From Bacteroidota bacterium (GTDB taxonomy: Bacteria > Bacteroidota > Bacteroidia > Bacteroidales > PUMT01): a stretch of DNA of 23,121 nt. Positions 7,583 to 15,202 of the stretch are shown here, piece by piece. Every line of letters starts with the position of its first letter. The first letter of the stretch is position 1. The stretch lies in assembly GCA_003567115.1 (NCBI GenBank), contig PXAP01000174.1, positions 1 to 23,121 on the forward strand. The letters run 5' to 3'. The translations under genes and the position numbers were made by a program. The notes under the pieces are model-generated. The model saw nothing but the letters and a program-made list of their open reading frames with translations, did no database searches and was not told the DNA's origin.

Positions 7583-8344
7583 TCAGGAAGCTCCTTTTCG
7601 CGGTATTAACGCCAGTATGAGGGAAAGTAAAATATAATAGACTATTATCAGCGGGATAGTTTTCAGTCCCCAAAAAAGCACAATAATAAGAGAGGGAAGG
7701 ATAAACAGGTATCTGATTTTGTTATCAGCCAGTCTTAAGTTTCGGAATTTTATGCTGAACATAGACAGGGGAATCACCATGAGGGCCGAAATAACTATGC
7801 TCATAACCAGCAGTAAACCGGAGTTCAAAAGCAGTTCCCTTATATATGGGGAATCTGTTGTAAAAAGAACATATCCGATAAAAGCAATGAAAAGGCCTGC
7901 AGCGGGAGCGGGAAGTCCGGTGAAATTATCCTTTTCCCCGGCCGACACATTAAACCTGGCCAGCCGGATGGCAGCGAATATGACGGGAAAGAAAGCGCTT
8001 GCAATGATAATGGCTTCGGCAATTGTTATCGCATCAATACTGAAAAGAGGGGTTTCGGAAATAAGCGCTGTACTTATGATTTGAAACAGTATAAAAGAGG
8101 GGGCAACCCCGAAACTGACCATGTCGGCCAGTGAGTCCAGCTCTTTGCCGAATTCCGTATATGCATCAAAAATCCTGGCCGCCAGTCCGTCGACAAAATC
8201 AAGCAATCCGGCCAGCAGAACCATCAGTGCCGCCAGCGCTATATCATGAAAACTCAGGAGGGCGGCTGTACAGCCCGCCAACAGGTTCAGGAGGGTGAAT
8301 ATACTCGGGATACTTTTTTTTAATGATCTTGTCAGGCTGGTCAT
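7583..8344 (-). CDS. pssA: CDP-diacylglycerol-serine O-phosphatidyltransferase
   Basis: A 253-residue multi-spanning membrane enzyme that makes phosphatidylserine from CDP-diacylglycerol and serine, the step before phosphatidylethanolamine. The complete CDP-alcohol phosphotransferase signature is present: D52-G53-x2-A56-R57-x8-G66-x3-D70-x3-D74. The N-terminal stretch RSLKKSIPSIFTLLNLLAG is typical of bacterial type II PssA. Several hydrophobic helices follow, ending in a helix pair near 205-245. It is transcribed alone, convergent with the chorismate mutase gene and divergent from the PorV-like gene. No psd gene is in the window. Confidence 0.93.
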   Translation of the reverse strand: MTSLTRSLKKSIPSIFTLLNLLAGCTAALLSFHDIALAALMVLLAGLLDFVDGLAARIFDAYTEFGKELDSLADMVSFGVAPSFILFQIISTALISETPLFSIDAITIAEAIIIASAFFPVIFAAIRLARFNVSAGEKDNFTGLPAPAAGLFIAFIGYVLFTTDSPYIRELLLNSGLLLVMSIVISALMVIPLSMFSIKFRNLRLADNKIRYLFILPSLIIVLFWGLKTIPLIIVYYILLSLILALIPRKGAS

Positions 8345-8477
8345 TATTAATTTTTTATTAATAAATTGGGTTAACAGACTTCACTTCCCCTACCCTCCGG
8401 GTCGGGAAAAAATCCATATGATGCTTCGAAACTCTGCCCTGTCGTAGTTCATTTGTGCCGGAAGATCGGGTTGTTTA

Positions 8478-8495
8478 TTGCAATAAATATTGCAA
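8478..8495. promoter_or_regulatory. Perfect palindrome, candidate operator
   Basis: TTGCAATA and TATTGCAA are perfect inverted repeats separated by AA. The 18-bp dyad lies in the divergent pssA/PorV-like intergenic region, 85 bases upstream of the PorV-like start. Its right half overlaps a possible TTGCAA -35-like element (8490-8495), followed after 17 bases by TAGTTT. This makes it a candidate regulator-binding site. The regulator is unknown. Confidence 0.4.
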
Positions 8496-8580
8496 AAATA
8501 AGTTAAAATTGATAGTTTACACTGAAATAATGATCATTTATATCCCCGTCAGGTTTATTAAAGGGATTTAATCGACAATA

Positions 8581-9663
8581 TTGAAGGAGAAGCTCCATAT
8601 TTGTTTATATCTTTTTGTCCTGTTTAGCCTACTGCCATTCAGTACATTAGCTCAGTCCGCAAAGCATTCGAATGAATTTTTGAATGTGGGTGTGGGGGCA
8701 AGATCAATTGGCATGGGTAGAGCCTTTATCGCCGGTGCAAATGATGTTACAGCGGCATACTGGAATCCGGCCGGCCTGACGGGGCTGTCGGGCAGATATC
8801 AGGCCGGTCTTATGCATGCCCAGTATTTTGGAGGTATGGCAAAATTTGACTATATGGGAGCAGCAAAACATCTCGACGGAAAGAGTACCCTGGGGCTTTC
8901 ATTGCTGCGATACGGGGTTGATGATATACCAAATACAATTGACCTGATGGATGCGGAGGGGAATATTGATTATGACCGCATAACTTCTTTCTCGGTAGCC
9001 GATTATGCTCTTTTGCTTTCATATTCAAGATCTTCCGGCATTGAGGGCCTTGATCTGGGTGGTAATATGAAGATTATAAGGCGTCTGATAGGAGAATTCG
9101 CATCAGCATGGGGCTTTGGAGTGGATCTTGCTGCAAGGTATGGTTATGACCGGTGGATATTCGGTGCAGTAATGCGCGATGCAACCGGTACTTTCAATGC
9201 ATGGCAGTTCAATGGGGAAAAGCTGGTAATAGAGGTTGCCGATTCTGTTTTTAACCAGCCCCCTGAAAACTCCCTGGAGCTTACCCTTCCACGTTTGCAT
9301 CTGGGGGTGGCCCGTACCTTTATAATTAATGAAAAGATATCGTTTATTGCTGAAATAAATGCCTCTGTTTTATTTGAAGGAAGAAGTGCCGCATTGATAA
9401 GCAGTGGCTTGATTGGTGCAGAGCCTGTAATAGGTATGGAGGTTAATTACAGTGATATTGTTTTTTTCCGGGCCGGGATGGGTAATTTACAGCAAATTAC
9501 TGAATTTGGCGGGCGGAAGCGTTTGCTTGCCGAACCATCGGCAGGAGTCGGTTTGCATCTTGGGAGTTTTTATCTTGATTATGCAATCAGCAATATTTCC
9601 CCGCAAACAATATCTTTGTATTCCAATATCTTTTCGGTAAGGTATGTATTCGGAGAAAATTAA
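8581..9663 (+). CDS. PorV/PorQ-family outer-membrane beta-barrel protein
   Basis: A 360-residue exported protein. The signal peptide (1-24) ends in STLA, with Q25 predicted as the mature N-terminus. The mature part begins with EFLNVGVGARSIGMGRAF and has NDVTAAYWNPAGL near residue 55, the hallmark start of the PorV/PorQ/UPF0164 family. The rest alternates polar and aromatic residues in beta-barrel fashion and ends in FSVRYVFGEN. In T9SS, PorV shuttles cargo at the outer membrane and PorQ works with PorZ; many paralogues have unknown roles, and this one could be any of them. The start is TTG: an in-frame stop at 8569-8571 excludes longer forms, and no ATG precedes the signal peptide. It heads a cluster with the HAD and glutaminyl cyclase genes. 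Confidence 0.83.
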   Translation: MKEKLHICLYLFVLFSLLPFSTLAQSAKHSNEFLNVGVGARSIGMGRAFIAGANDVTAAYWNPAGLTGLSGRYQAGLMHAQYFGGMAKFDYMGAAKHLDGKSTLGLSLLRYGVDDIPNTIDLMDAEGNIDYDRITSFSVADYALLLSYSRSSGIEGLDLGGNMKIIRRLIGEFASAWGFGVDLAARYGYDRWIFGAVMRDATGTFNAWQFNGEKLVIEVADSVFNQPPENSLELTLPRLHLGVARTFIINEKISFIAEINASVLFEGRSAALISSGLIGAEPVIGMEVNYSDIVFFRAGMGNLQQITEFGGRKRLLAEPSAGVGLHLGSFYLDYAISNISPQTISLYSNIFSVRYVFGEN

Positions 9664-9677
9664 CCTGATTTAAGCAA

Positions 9678-10100
9678 ATGAAGATTGCAATTGATTTTGA
9701 CGGAACAATAGTAGAAGATCAGTATCCCGGTATCGGTCCGCCGATGCTGTTTGCCTTTGAGACCATGAAGGAACTGCAAAAGCAGAACCATCAGCTGATT
9801 CTTTGGACATACCGGTCGGGGGCTGAACTGGAGGAGGCTGTTGAGTTTTGCAGGGAGAACGGTATTGAGTTTTATGCGGTTAATAATAGTTATCCGGAAG
9901 AGGCATATGATGCCGGGGCAAGCAGGAAAATACATGCGCATCTTTTTATAGACGACAGGAATATCGGTGGATTTCCCGGGTGGAGCAGGGTATGGCAAAT
10001 GCTTGATCCCGGTGCGGATAATGAAGGTAATTTACTGTATACTCCTCCCGGTAATAATAAACCGGGATTCTGGCAAAGGCTCCTTGGAGGAATCATCTGA
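9678..10100 (+). CDS. Small HAD-superfamily phosphatase-like protein
   Basis: A 140-residue cytoplasmic protein starting directly with HAD motif I, D6-F-D8-G-T. Motif II is probably T44 in LWTYRSG, motif III K84 in GASRKIHAH, and motif IV D92-D93 in LFIDDRN. It lacks a cap domain, so it is a minimal HAD enzyme likely to act on a phosphorylated substrate, with Mg2+ as cofactor. Such compact HAD proteins are common and mostly uncharacterised in Bacteroidota. The start lies 14 bases after the PorV-like stop and the cyclase gene follows by 45 bases, consistent with one transcript. Substrate unknown. Confidence 0.8.
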   Translation: MKIAIDFDGTIVEDQYPGIGPPMLFAFETMKELQKQNHQLILWTYRSGAELEEAVEFCRENGIEFYAVNNSYPEEAYDAGASRKIHAHLFIDDRNIGGFPGWSRVWQMLDPGADNEGNLLYTPPGNNKPGFWQRLLGGII

Positions 10101-10145
10101 CAATAAGACATATTAAAATTATAAATGATTATCAATCAGATAATA

Positions 10146-11264
10146 ATGCAAAAAATTATTCAAAACATAATTCTTGTCAGTTTTGTTATATTAATCATAC
10201 CTGCCAGCTGCGGTCAAACAGAACGTGAGAAAGAGAGCGGTCCGGATCCTGTTGCCAGCCACAGACCTTCTGTTTTACCCGAACCTCGTTCAGGGAGTAT
10301 TGTCACTCCCGGCGATGGCGATACTTTTATTTTGGGTGAAGAGATCACAATAGATTTGCAGTTTGATGAGACCTCCGGAGAGGTTGAAGAAGTCAATATG
10401 ACAGTTGACGGTGTGGATACCATGTTTTCAGGAAGCCTGCCGGGAACCCTGGTATGGAATTCTGCCGGTCAGCCTGTCGGAAGCAGGCATTTAAGAATTA
10501 TAATTGATTTTGAAGACGGGCCGAAAGAGACTTATTCACTGAGGGTTATACTTAAATCAGATATAACCCCCAGGCGTTACACTTACAGGGCAGTAAACAG
10601 CTATCCCCATGATATCAGGGCTTTCACACAGGGGCTGGTGTATCATCAGGGCTACCTGTATGAGTCGACCGGCCGGTACGGCCGTTCCACCCTGCGGAAA
10701 GTTGACCTGGAGACAGGCGATGTGCTGAGAAGTCTGAACCTGGACAGGGATCTTTTTGGTGAGGGATTATGTGTGCATGATGATAAACTTTATCAGCTTA
10801 CCTGGCAATCACAGGTAGGATTTATTTATGACATCGAAAGTTTCAGCAGGCTTGGCAGGGTATATTATGAGACCGAAGGGTGGGGACTCACAAGCGATGG
10901 CACCAATCTTTTGAAAAGTGACGGCTCACATTACATTTATGTGCTGGATCCTCGATATTTTGCTGAAGTCGACCGGATAGAGGTGTACGATCATAACGGG
11001 AGGGTTGAAAATATCAATGAACTTGAATTTATCGACGGGATTATCTATGCCAATGTTTTTGACACCGATAATATTATTATGATTGAACGTGAAACCGGAC
11101 GGGTGACGGGCCTGGCAGATCTTACAGGATTGCTCGATCAGCGGTATCACCACCCTGACCTTGACGTTCTTAATGGCATTGCATATGATCATGAGAATGA
11201 CCGTCTGTTTGTTACGGGGAAAAACTGGCCCAGGCTTTTTGAGATTGATCTGATTCCGGAATAA
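10146..11264 (+). CDS. Glutaminyl-peptide cyclotransferase, beta-propeller type, lipoprotein
   Basis: A 372-residue lipoprotein related to the plant-type glutaminyl cyclases, which turn an N-terminal Gln into pyroglutamate. With the ATG at 10146 the signal peptide is standard and ends in the lipobox IPASC (Cys22). An in-frame ATG at 10125 adds seven residues and cannot be excluded. Residues about 50-135 form an Ig-like beta domain. The catalytic propeller (about 150-372) shows family motifs such as YPHDIRAFTQGLVY, YESTGRYGRSTL, GEGLC, LYQLTW, EGWGLTSDG, NELEF, YANVFDTD and LNGIAYD. It would act in the periplasm on proteins freed by signal peptidase I. It lies in a cluster with a PorV-like protein whose predicted mature end is Gln. 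Confidence 0.85.
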   Translation: MQKIIQNIILVSFVILIIPASCGQTEREKESGPDPVASHRPSVLPEPRSGSIVTPGDGDTFILGEEITIDLQFDETSGEVEEVNMTVDGVDTMFSGSLPGTLVWNSAGQPVGSRHLRIIIDFEDGPKETYSLRVILKSDITPRRYTYRAVNSYPHDIRAFTQGLVYHQGYLYESTGRYGRSTLRKVDLETGDVLRSLNLDRDLFGEGLCVHDDKLYQLTWQSQVGFIYDIESFSRLGRVYYETEGWGLTSDGTNLLKSDGSHYIYVLDPRYFAEVDRIEVYDHNGRVENINELEFIDGIIYANVFDTDNIIMIERETGRVTGLADLTGLLDQRYHHPDLDVLNGIAYDHENDRLFVTGKNWPRLFEIDLIPE

Positions 11265-11344
11265 AGTGCTGCAGGGGTCCCGGCATTATGCCCTGAGGTA
11301 ACACTCTTTCAAGGCTGTCCCGGCCTGGCACATGTGAGGGAAAT

Positions 11345-12298
11345 TTAAATCGAATCAGGCGGTTTTCCCACCAGAACTTTTATGCTCCGGGGTATAATGT
11401 CAAAGGTGAAGGGGCTGTGACCCAGTGATTCTCCATCAGTTTCAAGGAGTATGAACGGTTTGGAATCTATAAAAACCGATTTTCCCCTGTAGGTGTCGAC
11501 AAGGGGATGTTTGTTTATTGTGCCGTTATAGAGGCGCTTAAGATTCAAAATGATGTCATGCTTTTTTATCTTGTTTATAATTGTGATGTCAAAAAATCCG
11601 TCATTGGCGACAGCATCGGGAAGCTGAATCATACCTCCTCCGTTAAATTTGCATATTCCTATGCTTATATTGAACACGTTGTTATTTATTTCATGATTGT
11701 CAATGTGTATTTTTGTTTTGGAATAACGGTATTTCATTAAGCTGATGATAACGTTTTTCAGATAAATCCATGGACCACCTTTTCCGGCTTCTTTCATTTT
11801 GTTGGTTTTGCTTACAACCATTGCATCAAAGCCGATTCCTGCCATATTCACAAAATAACGGCTTTTTTCCTTTCTTCCGTGAAAATATTTCACTACACCA
11901 GCATCCTGGATAAAACTATTGTTCATTTTAATTGTTGAAATGGCCTCAGCATAATCACCGGGAATATTGAACATCCGGCCCCAGTCGTTTCCTGTCCCCA
12001 CCGTTATCATTCCCACCGATATATCGGATGAGGGATATCGCTTTTGCAAAAATATCCCGTTAACAACCTCATTCATTGTTCCATCTCCACCCACTACTAT
12101 CAGTTTGCTGTATCCGTTTTCAATATGCGAAGCCGCAATATAAATAGCATGCCTGGGCGATTGGGTGAATACAGCCTTGAATCTGATCCCTGCTTCTTTA
12201 AGGAGCGATGATATTTTATTCCAGTCTTTTTCTCCCCTGCGTCTCCCTGCATTTGGATTTACTATGACCAGGTAATTATTTTCTATGTCAAATGTCAT
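11345..12298 (-). CDS. Diacylglycerol/sphingosine kinase-family lipid kinase (YegS/DgkB-like)
   Basis: A 317-residue protein of the DAGK catalytic-domain family, which phosphorylates diacylglycerol or a related lipid with ATP at the inner membrane surface. The N-terminus has VNPNAGRR (14-20), and the nucleotide-binding GGDGTMNEVVNG begins at residue 70. NMAGIGFDAMV and a C-terminal beta domain with NDGFFDITIINK follow, as in YegS and DgkB. The ATG at 12298 is preferred to a TTG at 12331, because family members start a few residues before the first strand (NNYLVIVNPNAG). It is transcribed divergently from parA and has its own candidate promoter at 12358-12389. The exact lipid substrate is not readable. 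Confidence 0.88.
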   Translation of the reverse strand: MTFDIENNYLVIVNPNAGRRRGEKDWNKISSLLKEAGIRFKAVFTQSPRHAIYIAASHIENGYSKLIVVGGDGTMNEVVNGIFLQKRYPSSDISVGMITVGTGNDWGRMFNIPGDYAEAISTIKMNNSFIQDAGVVKYFHGRKEKSRYFVNMAGIGFDAMVVSKTNKMKEAGKGGPWIYLKNVIISLMKYRYSKTKIHIDNHEINNNVFNISIGICKFNGGGMIQLPDAVANDGFFDITIINKIKKHDIILNLKRLYNGTINKHPLVDTYRGKSVFIDSKPFILLETDGESLGHSPFTFDIIPRSIKVLVGKPPDSI

Positions 12299-12357
12299 GT
12301 TTTTATTTATAGCAATATAGCTTTCAGGCAAATCCTTGAAAAAGCCTTATCACAATT

Positions 12358-12389
12358 CAAACCTAAACTTTTTTTGTTTATTTCCCAAC
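12358..12389 (-). promoter_or_regulatory. Candidate promoter of the lipid kinase gene
   Basis: On the minus strand, GTTG (12386-12389) is followed after 20 bases by TAGGTTTG (12358-12365). The -7 element is an exact TAnnTTTG and the -33 element matches TTTG at three of four bases. Transcription would begin near 12350, about 50 bases upstream of the ATG at 12298. This is one of the best promoter matches in the window. Confidence 0.45.
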
Positions 12390-12600
12390 TCCTGATGTTT
12401 TTTGAAGGAGCCCCGACTGATAAATTCACGAATATATTGTATTTATAAACAATTTTGGTCATCACAGATAATTTGGTATGCTGACAGTTTATTGCAAATG
12501 AGTTAATTCCAAAGCGAATGTTGATAAACTGTTGAAAAACCCCGTTTTTTTGTTAAAAACTCGCTTTTATATTCATAGATCAGTTCTGCCATTTAAGTTG

Positions 12601-12608
12601 TAATTTTG
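12601..12608 (+). promoter_or_regulatory. -7 promoter element of the parAB operon
   Basis: TAATTTTG matches TAnnTTTG exactly, 57 bases upstream of the parA ATG at 12666. A clear TTTG -33 partner is missing. The element overlaps an in-frame TTG at 12606, which makes that upstream codon an unlikely translation start. Confidence 0.42.
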
Positions 12609-12665
12609 AATCCCGTTGAGTTTATTTTATTTATATTGTGCAGAGTTTTACCAAAAAAATTTCAG

Positions 12666-13466
12666 ATGTCCAAAGTTATTGCAATAGCCAATCAAAAAGG
12701 CGGTGTCGGGAAAACCACCACAGCGATCAATCTTGCTTCAAGTCTGGCTGTACTTGAACAAAGAGTACTTTTAGTAGATGCTGATCCGCAGGCAAATGCT
12801 ACATCGGGTATGGGTTTTGATATCCGTACCATTAAAACCAGTATTTACGAATGTCTTATAGATGAAGTTGATCCTAATGGGATTATTCTGAATACCGAGG
12901 TTGAAAAACTTGATCTTGTTCCTTCTCATATAGATCTTGTCGGTGCGGAGATTGAAATGACCAATATGCCTGACCGTGAGCAGATATTGAAAAGGGTGAT
13001 TTCCAGGATTGAAGACAGGTATGATTTTATATTTATAGATTGTTCCCCGTCGCTTGGATTGATAACAATCAATGCCCTGACCGCTGCTGATTCGGTACTC
13101 ATTCCTGTTCAATGCGAATACTTCGCCCTGGAAGGTCTTGGTAAGTTGCTGAATACTATAAAAATTGTTCAGAACCGCCTGAATACCGGTCTGGTAATTG
13201 AGGGATTCCTCCCTACCATGTATGATGCAAGGTTGCGTTTATCCAACCAGGTTGTGGATGAAATCAGAAAGCATTTTCAGCAGATGGTCTTTGAAACAAT
13301 TATACAGAGGAATATAAGGATCAGTGAAGCTCCCAGTTTTGGCAAGCCTGTACTGATGTATGATATCAATTCAACCGGAGCTGTAAATTATCTGAATCTT
13401 GGCAGGGAGATCCTTCAAAAAAATGATAAAACCAGGATAAGCCATGCCGAAAAAATAATTGAATAG
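12666..13466 (+). CDS. parA: Chromosome-partitioning ATPase ParA (Soj)
   Basis: A 266-residue deviant-Walker-A ATPase that moves and segregates ParB-bound origins and tunes replication initiation. The P-loop K11-GGVGKT-T18 follows the first strand. The Walker A' region LLVDADPQANATSG and the Walker B strand DFIFIDCSPSLG are intact. GFLPTMYDAR and ISEAPSFGKPV near the C-terminus are standard for chromosomal ParA. The ATG at 12666 gives the canonical MSKVIAIANQKGG start; a longer frame from TTG 12606 would begin inside the promoter element and add a non-conserved tail. It is followed by parB after 31 bases. Confidence 0.96.
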   Translation: MSKVIAIANQKGGVGKTTTAINLASSLAVLEQRVLLVDADPQANATSGMGFDIRTIKTSIYECLIDEVDPNGIILNTEVEKLDLVPSHIDLVGAEIEMTNMPDREQILKRVISRIEDRYDFIFIDCSPSLGLITINALTAADSVLIPVQCEYFALEGLGKLLNTIKIVQNRLNTGLVIEGFLPTMYDARLRLSNQVVDEIRKHFQQMVFETIIQRNIRISEAPSFGKPVLMYDINSTGAVNYLNLGREILQKNDKTRISHAEKIIE

Positions 13467-13497
13467 TGATTTCTGATAAATTATTAAAGAAAAAATA

Positions 13498-14379
13498 ATG
13501 GCTGCAAAGAAAAATGCTTTGGGAAGGGGCCTCAGCGCACTGATTGCTGATGAGGAGCCAAGAGAGCAAAACAGTTTTTCAGGACATGATGAGATAGAGC
13601 TCAACCTTATTGAGTCAAATCCATTTCAACCACGGACAAGGTTTGAAGAAGAATCACTGCAGGAACTGGCTTCTTCGGTAAAGGAACTTGGCATTATACA
13701 ACCCATTGTGGTCCGGCATAAAGAAAATGGGGGATACCAGCTAATTGCCGGAGAACGGCGCCTGAGAGCCGCTGAAATGACCGGAATGAAAAGCATACCT
13801 GCTTTTATAAGGACTGCCGATGATCAGTCATTGCTGGAGATGGCCCTTGTTGAAAATATACAAAGGGAGGATCTTAATGCCATTGAAATTGCTATCAGTT
13901 ACCAGCGTCTTATGAATGAATGCACTCTTACCCAGGAAATTCTCAGTGAAAGGGTGGGGAAGAAACGTTCAACCATAGCCAACTATATAAGATTGCTGAA
14001 ATTACCTGCAGAGATCCAGCTGGGGATTAAAAACAGGCAGATAAGCATGGGACATGCCCGTTCAATTGTCAATATTGATGATCCTGATGCCCAGGTTGAA
14101 TTATATAATAAAATCATCAATCAGGATCTTTCGGTGCGAAAGGTAGAGGAGATTGTCAGAAATCACGGTACCAAAAAACCGGAAGATAAAAAGAGCTCAT
14201 CAAAGGCAGTTTCCGATCCAGGCGAATATGGATCTTTGCGTGATCATCTGGCCGGATTTTTCGGGACTGATGTGGAGTTCAAAAGAAGCAGAAAGGGAAA
14301 AGGTAAAATAGTTATTCCTTTCAACTCTAATGATGAACTTGAAAGAATAGTGGGATTGCTGGATAAAATGAATACTTAA
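13498..14379 (+). CDS. parB: Chromosome-partitioning protein ParB (Spo0J)
   Basis: A 293-residue parS-binding CTPase clamp. The N-terminus KKNALGRGLSALI is the ParA-contacting segment typical of chromosomal ParB. The ParB/Srx CTP-binding domain (about 30-125) includes NPFQPR (41-46), GERRLR (85-90) and ENIQRED (119-125). The helix-turn-helix domain (about 143-168) contains TQEILSERVGKKRSTIANYI. The C-terminal dimerisation domain (about 230-293) follows a charged linker (KKPEDKKSSSK). It is cotranscribed with parA; the DUF5683 gene starts within 8 bases of its stop. Confidence 0.96.
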   Translation: MAAKKNALGRGLSALIADEEPREQNSFSGHDEIELNLIESNPFQPRTRFEEESLQELASSVKELGIIQPIVVRHKENGGYQLIAGERRLRAAEMTGMKSIPAFIRTADDQSLLEMALVENIQREDLNAIEIAISYQRLMNECTLTQEILSERVGKKRSTIANYIRLLKLPAEIQLGIKNRQISMGHARSIVNIDDPDAQVELYNKIINQDLSVRKVEEIVRNHGTKKPEDKKSSSKAVSDPGEYGSLRDHLAGFFGTDVEFKRSRKGKGKIVIPFNSNDELERIVGLLDKMNT

Positions 14380-14387
14380 ATTATCCA

Positions 14388-15041
14388 TTGGTACGTTATC
14401 CTGAAGTATCTGAATTTGATCCTGCTTTGAACAATATACTTCGTATTTTTTTTAGTTGCACCCTGTTGCAGTTACTGCTGATATTAAATTGCCGGGAGGT
14501 CTTTTCCCTGCAGGATACAATTGTTGTTAACAATGATACCCCGGAGGAATCGGAAAGCCGGTTTAATCCCGATCCTTACAAAGCTGCCATGTATTCCGCT
14601 GTTTTACCGGGAATGGGTCAGATCTACAACAGGAAATACTGGAAAGTACCAATAGTATACGGCGGATTTTATGCACTTACCTGGTATGCCCTTTTCACCC
14701 ATGATGAATATGTAAGATACCGGAATGCTTTTCAATTCCGGATAGATGGTAATCCTGACACCGTTGATGAGTTTGCCGGCGATCTGAGGTATACCGATGA
14801 CATTATTACCAGGTTCCAGGATTATTACAGACGTCAGCGTGATCTCACCTTTATATTTATGGCTTTGTTCTATGCCCTCAACATAGTGGATGCTACTGTT
14901 GATGCTCATCTTTTTGGGTTTGATGTGGGTGAGGATCTCGGCATGAAGATAGGCCCGGCATTCCAGGGTGATGGACGGTCTTTTTTACGCAGTCAGCCCG
15001 GACAAACGTTCCCGGGTATTCGGTTGAGAGTAAATTTTTAA
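14388..15041 (+). CDS. DUF5683 domain protein
   Basis: A 217-residue exported or membrane protein of the DUF5683 family, found next to parAB across Bacteroidota and of unknown function. A hydrophobic signal segment (about 17-36) ends near VFSL, with Q42 as likely mature N-terminus. The conserved DUF5683 core begins at YKAAMYSAVLPGMGQIYNRK (about 64-83), with YWKVPIVYGG and TWY following. A second hydrophobic helix lies near 148-160 (DLTFIFMALFYALNIVDATV). The start is a TTG; a second in-frame TTG at 14427 would give a shorter, more typical signal peptide (NNILRIFF start) and 204 residues, so the N-terminus is uncertain. Its place after parB suggests a link between envelope and chromosome organisation, which is inference. 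Confidence 0.85.
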   Translation: MVRYPEVSEFDPALNNILRIFFSCTLLQLLLILNCREVFSLQDTIVVNNDTPEESESRFNPDPYKAAMYSAVLPGMGQIYNRKYWKVPIVYGGFYALTWYALFTHDEYVRYRNAFQFRIDGNPDTVDEFAGDLRYTDDIITRFQDYYRRQRDLTFIFMALFYALNIVDATVDAHLFGFDVGEDLGMKIGPAFQGDGRSFLRSQPGQTFPGIRLRVNF

Positions 15042-15052
15042 TATATGTCTCC

Positions 15053-15100
15053 TGTAAACAGAAATTTTGTATTAAAAAATATCCAAAATTTCTATTTACA
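15053..15100. other. Long hairpin 1 upstream of the transglycosylase gene
   Basis: TGTAAACAGAAATTTTG (15053-15069) and CAAAATTTCTATTTACA (15084-15100) pair over 17 positions with a single C-A mismatch. The loop is a 14-base AT-rich segment in which TATT and AATA can pair further. It starts 12 bases after the DUF5683 stop, where a terminator would be expected, but no T tract follows. Function open: unconventional terminator, mRNA stabiliser or DNA-level site. Confidence 0.75.
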
Positions 15101-15123
15101 GCTCGGAACCGCTTTGCTTTCTC

Positions 15124-15174
15124 ATAAAATTTTTTCATCTTGCCTCGGTTTAATTTAAGATGAAAAAATTTTAT
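15124..15174. other. Long hairpin 2 upstream of the transglycosylase gene
   Basis: ATAAAATTTTTTCATCTT (15124-15141) and AAGATGAAAAAATTTTAT (15157-15174) are perfect 18-bp inverted repeats around a 15-base loop. The element ends 28 bases before the ATG at 15203, so in an mRNA that crosses it the hairpin would sit just above the ribosome-binding region. It follows hairpin 1 by 23 bases. Confidence 0.8.
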
Positions 15175-15202
15175 TTTCATTTGTGCAAAAATCCATTTTA
15201 AT

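Larger units (their letters stand above)
12299..12665. other. Divergent intergenic region between lipid kinase and parA
   Basis: This AT-rich 367-base stretch has no convincing gene. It holds a candidate minus-strand promoter (12358-12389) and a plus-strand -7 element (12601-12608). A 9-bp inverted repeat lies at ACAGTTTAT (12484-12492) and ATAAACTGT (12524-12532). A single DnaA-box-like TGTTGATAA (12519-12527) overlaps the right arm of that repeat. AAAGCGA (12511-12517) also recurs inverted as TCGCTTT near 12561-12567. I saw no parS-like site of the TGTTTCACGTGAAACA kind. Confidence 0.6.

Noticed and set aside
7188..7673. A 161-codon open frame on the minus strand across chorismate mutase and the pssA 3' end
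   Set aside because: It is antisense to two well-supported genes, has Ser/Leu/Arg-rich composition typical of a shadow frame and resembles no family.
10668..10682. CGGCCG-GTA-CGGCCG palindrome inside the glutaminyl cyclase gene
   Set aside because: It is short, lies within codons for the conserved GRYGRS segment and is explained by codon choice.
12606..12665. Longer N-terminus for ParA from TTG 12606
   Set aside because: The TTG lies inside a TAnnTTTG promoter element, and the added residues precede the canonical MSKVIAIANQKGG start.
12299..12665. Replication origin upstream of parA
   Set aside because: Only one imperfect DnaA box and ordinary AT-richness are present; no box cluster or dnaA gene is visible.
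12299..15202. parS site near parAB
   Set aside because: Reading the intergenic regions I found no sequence close to the TGTTTCACGTGAAACA consensus; absence by eye is not proof.
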